10,190 nt of DNA from positions 1-10,190 of the forward strand of contig CAIXQT010000320.1 in assembly GCA_903921665.1 (NCBI GenBank), given 5' to 3'. Positions within the stretch are counted from its first letter, which is position 1. Each line of letters begins with the position of its first letter. This DNA is from an uncultured Opitutia bacterium (GTDB lineage: Bacteria; Verrucomicrobiota; Verrucomicrobiia; Opitutales; UBA953). The position numbers and the translations under genes are program-made. Below the pieces are notes generated by a model that worked only from the letters and a program-made list of their open reading frames with translations, did not search any database and was not told the DNA's origin. This document shows positions 6,850-10,190 of the stretch, in pieces.

Positions 6850-9216
6850 ATGTCGGACTCTCGGCTCATCCTCCCCGACCTCTGGCAGCAGGACGCCCTC
6901 CGCGCCCTCCGCCAAGGCGAGGACGTGGTGATCCAAGCCCCCACCGGCGCCGGCAAGACCCATGTCTTCGAGCTCCTCATCAAAGGCGGCCATCGCGGGC
7001 AGGCGGTCTACACCGTACCCACCCGCGCCTTGGCCAACGACAAGCGGGCCGAATGGCTCGCCCTAGGCTGGGATGTCGGCATCGCCACCGGGGACGTCAG
7101 CGACAACCTGGGCGCCCCGGTGGTGGTCGCCACCCTCGAGACCCAGCGCCACCGCTTCCTTGAAGGCCGCCACCCGGACCTGCTCGTGGTGGATGAATAC
7201 CAGATGCTGGCCGACACCCGCCGTGGCGCGGCCTATGAGACCGTGCTAGCCATCGCCCCACCCTCCACCCAGCTCCTTCTGCTCAGCGGCAGCGTCTCCA
7301 ACCCCAAGGCGGTCGCGGAATGGCTCAGGAGCCTCGGCCGCAAGGTGACCTTGATCGAGGAGCACACTCGGCCCATCCCCCTCGAGGAAGTCTCCTTGGA
7401 CGCCCTGGAGACCCGCGAGCCGACAGGTATCAAGGGCCACATCGCCCGAGCGGTCATCCGGGCCGTCCTGGCCGACCTCGGCCCGATCCTCGTCTTCGCC
7501 CCCCGACGACGCGCTGCCGAGCAGATCGCCCGCGACATCGCCGCGGGCCTTCCGCTCGGCAACGGCCCCCAGCTCTCCCCCAGCCAGCGCACCATGGCTG
7601 GCGATGACCTTAACCGCCTCCTCCGCCAAGGCGTCGGCCTGCACCACAGCGGACTCACCTTCGACCAGCGCACCGAACTCATCGAGCCTTGGGCTAAGGC
7701 CGGCAAGCTGAGCGTGGTCGTCGCGACCACCGGCCTCGCCTCCGGCATCAACTTTTCGCTCCGCTCGGTGCTCGTCACCGATCGTCGCTACGCCGCCGAG
7801 CACGCCGAACGCGAAGTCCGCCCGGACGAACTCCTGCAGATGTTCGGCCGCGCCGGGCGACGCGGACTCGATGACCGCGGCTTCGCGCTCTGGACCGGCG
7901 ACAGCCCCCGCCTCGGCGAAGCGAAGCCTCTCCAGCTCAAGCGCAGCGACGCCCTCGACTGGCCGGCCTTCCTCTCGCTGATGCGTCGGTCCGAAGAGCC
8001 CAAGGCCGTCGCCACCAAGCTGGCCAAGGCGCTGTTCATCCGTGAGCCGATCGACCTCGCCCTGGACCGCCTGGACGAAGACCTGCCCACCGACGTGCCT
8101 GCGGCGCCGTCCGGAGTGACGCGTCATATCACTGAAATCTGCGGACGCAACGGCACCTGGCAACGCGAGCGTCCGACGCACCTCGAGCCTCTCTCGCAGG
8201 CGCTCATCTACGTCAAGGACACCTGGCACCCGGCCCTCACCAAGCCCGACTCCCTCCGCGCCCTGCCCTATGGCACGCCTTGCAAACTCGAGACGAGCGA
8301 AGGCCTGCGCTACGGACGCACGATCACGCTGGCCCACTTCCCCAAGGAAGCCGGCGCCTCGCACCTGACGCCAGCCGAGTGGCTGCTGAAGGCGCTGCGT
8401 CGCCTCGAAGGCGGGCAGGTCCGCCCGCGCACCTGGAAGCTCGAACTGCTCGAGAAAGAGATCCTGCCGCTCTTACCCAAACTCACCCAAGGCGGGCTCG
8501 CCCATGGGGGCATCTTCCTCGGACGGGACAGCGTCCAGGTGAAGCTTGATTACTCTAGAGCCAATGTCCGCGTGTGGCCGGACGCGGATAATCATCCGCT
8601 CATCAACCCGCCGCGCCGACTCGTCGAGAAGCAAGACATCAACCTACGCGAGGTCCTCGGCGGAGGCACGCTGCATACGGCGCGTGCCGGTCGACTCTGG
8701 AAGAAACTCGGCCTCATCGACTCCGCCGGCCATCCGACCGAACGCGGTCACATCGCTTCCCTCTTCCAGCATGGCGAAGGCCTGGCCGTGGCCGCGGCGC
8801 TCGAAGACCAGACCTACGACGCCCACGCCATCGCTTGGGACCTCGCCGAGCTGCGCGCCGGCGAACGCGTGGCCTCGGCCGGACGTAATTCCAGCCGCCT
8901 GGGCGCCTGTTGTCGCCTGGCCTACAAATCCCTGACCGCCGAAGGGTATCTGCGCGAAGGCCTGCCCGCCGGCTTCGGCGAAGGCTGCGCCGAAGCCCTC
9001 AAAGGCTTCGCCCTGCACGGCAAGATCCCGCCGGTCGACGCCGAAGGCCACGGGCCGGGCCAAGGCGACCTGGAACGCGCCGTCCTCGAATGGCGCAGCA
9101 CCCTCCAGCTGATCGCGCACGGGCCCGCCCACCCCTCGCATCGCTGGCAGCAACTGCGCTCAGCCGCCCAAGACGTGCTGGGGCGTATCGCCGGACAGTC
9201 CGCCGCGCGACGCTAA
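6850..9216 (+). CDS. Ski2-like superfamily 2 DEAD/DEAH-type helicase
   Basis: This 788-residue ATP-dependent nucleic-acid helicase resembles the Ski2/Mtr4/Hel308 group. The motor motifs are in order: APTGAGKT (30-37, Walker A), TVPTRALANDK (55-65, Ia), VATLET (93-98, Ib), VVDEYQ (113-118, motif II), SGSVSN (146-151, motif III), ILVFAPRR (213-220, IV), GVGLHHSGL (261-269, a Ski2-type signature), VVVATTGLASGINF (289-302, V) and LLQMFGRAGRRGLDDRGF (328-345, VI). Motif II is DEYQ, not DExH, and motif III has SGS where SAT is usual. Residues from about 350 to the end match no domain I can name; 612-652 (AGRLWKKLGLID, then a GHPTERGHI stretch) looks like a winged helix. The ATG is fixed by an in-frame TGA at 6835-6837. 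The natural substrate, RNA or DNA, is not shown. It diverges from ppc and ends 3 bases from the SGNH gene stop. Confidence 0.9.
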   Translation: MSDSRLILPDLWQQDALRALRQGEDVVIQAPTGAGKTHVFELLIKGGHRGQAVYTVPTRALANDKRAEWLALGWDVGIATGDVSDNLGAPVVVATLETQRHRFLEGRHPDLLVVDEYQMLADTRRGAAYETVLAIAPPSTQLLLLSGSVSNPKAVAEWLRSLGRKVTLIEEHTRPIPLEEVSLDALETREPTGIKGHIARAVIRAVLADLGPILVFAPRRRAAEQIARDIAAGLPLGNGPQLSPSQRTMAGDDLNRLLRQGVGLHHSGLTFDQRTELIEPWAKAGKLSVVVATTGLASGINFSLRSVLVTDRRYAAEHAEREVRPDELLQMFGRAGRRGLDDRGFALWTGDSPRLGEAKPLQLKRSDALDWPAFLSLMRRSEEPKAVATKLAKALFIREPIDLALDRLDEDLPTDVPAAPSGVTRHITEICGRNGTWQRERPTHLEPLSQALIYVKDTWHPALTKPDSLRALPYGTPCKLETSEGLRYGRTITLAHFPKEAGASHLTPAEWLLKALRRLEGGQVRPRTWKLELLEKEILPLLPKLTQGGLAHGGIFLGRDSVQVKLDYSRANVRVWPDADNHPLINPPRRLVEKQDINLREVLGGGTLHTARAGRLWKKLGLIDSAGHPTERGHIASLFQHGEGLAVAAALEDQTYDAHAIAWDLAELRAGERVASAGRNSSRLGACCRLAYKSLTAEGYLREGLPAGFGEGCAEALKGFALHGKIPPVDAEGHGPGQGDLERAVLEWRSTLQLIAHGPAHPSHRWQQLRSAAQDVLGRIAGQSAARR

Positions 9217-9219
9217 GCC

Positions 9220-9846
9220 TTACTTGCCGGCGATCGCCTTCGCCGCCGCCTTGGCCATCTCGCCGGCACCGAGGGTGTTCGGGTGTACGCGATCAGGCAG
9301 CAGCTCCGGGGTCTTAACGAGCGCGGCATGCATGTCGATCACGCCGCAGCCGAGTTCCTTCGCGAGGGCGTCGACACGCGGGATCTCCTTCTGGATGTTT
9401 TCTTCGTTGATGCCGTAGTTGCCCTTGCCGGGCACCGGCACAGGGCGGCAGACGAATACCTTCGGCTTGGACTTAAGGGATTGGAACGACTTCACGAGCT
9501 CGCGGTAATCGCCTGCGAACTCGGACTCGAACTTCCAGTTCTGTGGCTTGGTGTCGTTGGTACCGAGCATGATGACCACGATCGCCGGCTCCATCGCGAG
9601 GGCGTCCTGATACTTCTTTTCCTTCCAGTAAGGGAAGTCGCCCTTCTTCAGGAGCGTGCGGCCGCTGACGCCGAAATTACCGACCTTATAGCCGTCACCA
9701 AGCAAAGCCTGCAGTTGAGAGGGATAGGACTGCCCCGACTTGGCGCCGGCCCCTTGGGTGATGCTGTCGCCGACACAGGCGACTTTGATGGGTTCGGCGG
9801 CGCGGGCGGTCATGAGGGAAAACAAGGCGAGGAGGAAGAATCGCAT
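9220..9846 (-). CDS. Secreted SGNH/GDSL-family hydrolase
   Basis: This 208-residue exported hydrolase belongs to the SGNH superfamily of esterases and lipases. A signal peptide covers about 1-17 (MRFFLLALFSLMTARAA, cleavage before EP). The four SGNH blocks are visible: GDSITQG (26-32, nucleophile Ser28), FGVSG (58-62, oxyanion Gly), GTND (95-98, Asn97) and DRVHPN (185-190, Asp185 and His188). The catalytic triad is thus Ser28-Asp185-His188. The form resembles the single-domain enzymes that deacetylate or deacylate sugars, but the substrate is not known. The ATG is well supported: the signal peptide starts there, and an in-frame TAG lies 12 bases upstream. No Shine-Dalgarno site is seen; TAGGCG lies 6 bases before the ATG, as at two other genes here. 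It converges on the helicase gene with a 3-base gap and no terminator. Confidence 0.92.
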   Translation of the reverse strand: MRFFLLALFSLMTARAAEPIKVACVGDSITQGAGAKSGQSYPSQLQALLGDGYKVGNFGVSGRTLLKKGDFPYWKEKKYQDALAMEPAIVVIMLGTNDTKPQNWKFESEFAGDYRELVKSFQSLKSKPKVFVCRPVPVPGKGNYGINEENIQKEIPRVDALAKELGCGVIDMHAALVKTPELLPDRVHPNTLGAGEMAKAAAKAIAGK

Positions 9847-9852
9847 GGGGTC

Positions 9853-9858
9853 CGCCTA
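9853..9858 (-). promoter_or_regulatory. -10-like TAGGCG before the SGNH hydrolase gene
   Basis: On the minus strand TAGGCG lies exactly 6 bases before the ATG, matching the TAGGTT-6-GTG arrangement at 1483 and 2289. No good -35 box is at 16-18 bases; the nearest candidate, TTGGAA, is 21 bases upstream, with the hairpin lying between. This makes it the weakest of the three sites. Confidence 0.35.
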
Positions 9859-9861
9859 ATC

Positions 9862-9881
9862 AAACCCACCCGAGTGGGTTT
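9862..9881. terminator. Perfect hairpin between the SGNH gene and rnpB (terminator or operator)
   Basis: AAACCCAC (9862-9869) and GTGGGTTT (9874-9881) form a perfect 8-bp stem with the loop CCGA. The A and T ends make it look like a two-way intrinsic terminator, but each T-run is only 3 bases long. On the plus strand it could stop transcripts that pass the helicase stop and run antisense through the SGNH gene, protecting rnpB. It also lies in the promoter or leader region of the SGNH gene, so an operator role is possible. Confidence 0.5.
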
Positions 9882-9930
9882 CCAAGGCCTAAGTCTCGCC
9901 TTTTGCCCTTCCCTGCGGGCCGAGCTGAGG

Positions 9931-10190
9931 CTAGCGTACGCGGACAGTCATACATGTGCGTTCGCGCGGAGCAATCCGTGAGGAAAGTCCGGACACCACA
10001 GGGCAGGATTCCCGCCGCAAGTCGGGGCACGTCGCAAGGCGTGACGGATAGTGCCACAGAGAAGATACCGCCTCCTCCGCAAGGAAAGAGGTAAGGGTGA
10101 AAAGGTGGGGTAAGAGCCCACCGCTCGAAGGGTAACCGACGAGGCAAGGTAAACCCAATCCGGTGCAAGACGAACAGGGACCGTCCGAGG
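9931..10190 (+). ncRNA. rnpB: RNase P RNA, bacterial type A (3' partial)
   Basis: This is the catalytic RNA of ribonuclease P, which trims the 5' leader from pre-tRNAs. The order of conserved elements matches bacterial type A RNA: GACAGTC (9943-9949, 5' side of P2), a short P3 with a TTCG loop near 9960-9966, GAGGAAAGTCCGGAC (9980-9994, 5' side of P4 and its flank), CACAGGGCAGG (9998-10008), then the AGTGCCACAGAGAA and ACCGCC core block, GGTAAGGGTGAAAAGG, GGTAAGAGCCCACCG, GGTAACCGACGAGGCAAGG and GTAAACCC. P12 is short, with a GCAA loop. The window ends in the P15 region, so the CCA-binding loop, the 3' sides of P4 and P2, and the end of P1 are outside. The 5' end is placed by comparison with E. 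coli, where about 11 bases precede GACAGTC, and may be off by 10 bases. I see no clear promoter. Confidence 0.95.

Noticed and set aside
5705..6931. 408-residue open frame on the plus strand opposite ppc
   Set aside because: It lies antisense to strongly conserved ppc codons, matches no family, and is a typical by-product of high-GC codon bias.
7246..8364. 372-residue open frame on the minus strand inside the helicase gene
   Set aside because: It is antisense to the helicase motor motifs, has no recognisable domain and is explained by GC-rich third positions.
9932..9937. TAGCGT as the rnpB -10 box
   Set aside because: Transcription would begin near 9944, removing P1 and part of P2, which is unlikely for a working RNase P RNA.
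9283..9981. 232-residue open frame on the plus strand over the SGNH gene and the rnpB start
   Set aside because: It is antisense to the SGNH catalytic motifs and runs into the RNase P RNA, so it is a shadow frame.

Overview
The window is a gene-dense, GC-rich stretch of bacterial chromosome. It carries seven protein-coding genes and the 5' part of an RNA gene. Coding is almost wall to wall: the longest gaps are about 95 bases (between the divergent genes around 6755-6849) and about 80 bases (before the RNA gene). I saw no insertion sequence, phage gene, CRISPR array or tRNA. The mix of genes points by inference to a member of the Verrucomicrobiota, perhaps an Opitutae relative: a secreted GH71/99-like glycosidase, a secreted SGNH esterase, a phosphoenolpyruvate carboxylase of the SDSNKDGG type and a Ski2-like helicase. 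The sequence alone does not prove this.

Layout, left to right. (1) The 3' part of a SulP-family anion transporter with a STAS domain (+), cut by the window start. (2) An inositol-monophosphatase family phosphatase (+). (3) A small four-helix membrane protein of unknown function (+), followed 8 bases later by (4) a secreted glycoside-hydrolase-like protein (+). Facing these, with a 6-base gap, is (5) phosphoenolpyruvate carboxylase, ppc (-). Divergent from ppc across a short promoter region is (6) a large Ski2-like superfamily 2 helicase (+). It ends 3 bases from the stop of (7) a secreted SGNH/GDSL hydrolase (-). To the right of that are a perfect hairpin and (8) the gene for RNase P RNA, rnpB (+), which runs off the window end.

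The genes do not form one obvious pathway. ppc (anaplerotic carbon metabolism), rnpB (tRNA maturation) and the IMPase-like enzyme are housekeeping. The glycosidase and the SGNH hydrolase are exported enzymes of the kind used to attack polysaccharides. The SulP protein imports an anion that cannot be identified here. The helicase probably acts in RNA or DNA metabolism.

The most interesting structural signal is upstream of the genes. Three starts (the phosphatase, the membrane protein and the SGNH hydrolase) each have TAGGnn exactly 6 bases before the start codon, and none has a good Shine-Dalgarno site. Two of the three also have a -35-like box 16-17 bases further up. This is what leaderless transcription would look like. 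I did not find a clearly new multi-gene system. The best leads are the leaderless-type starts, the atypical helicase with its unassigned C-terminal half, and a PEP carboxylase that seems to lack two of the four known aspartate-inhibitor contacts.
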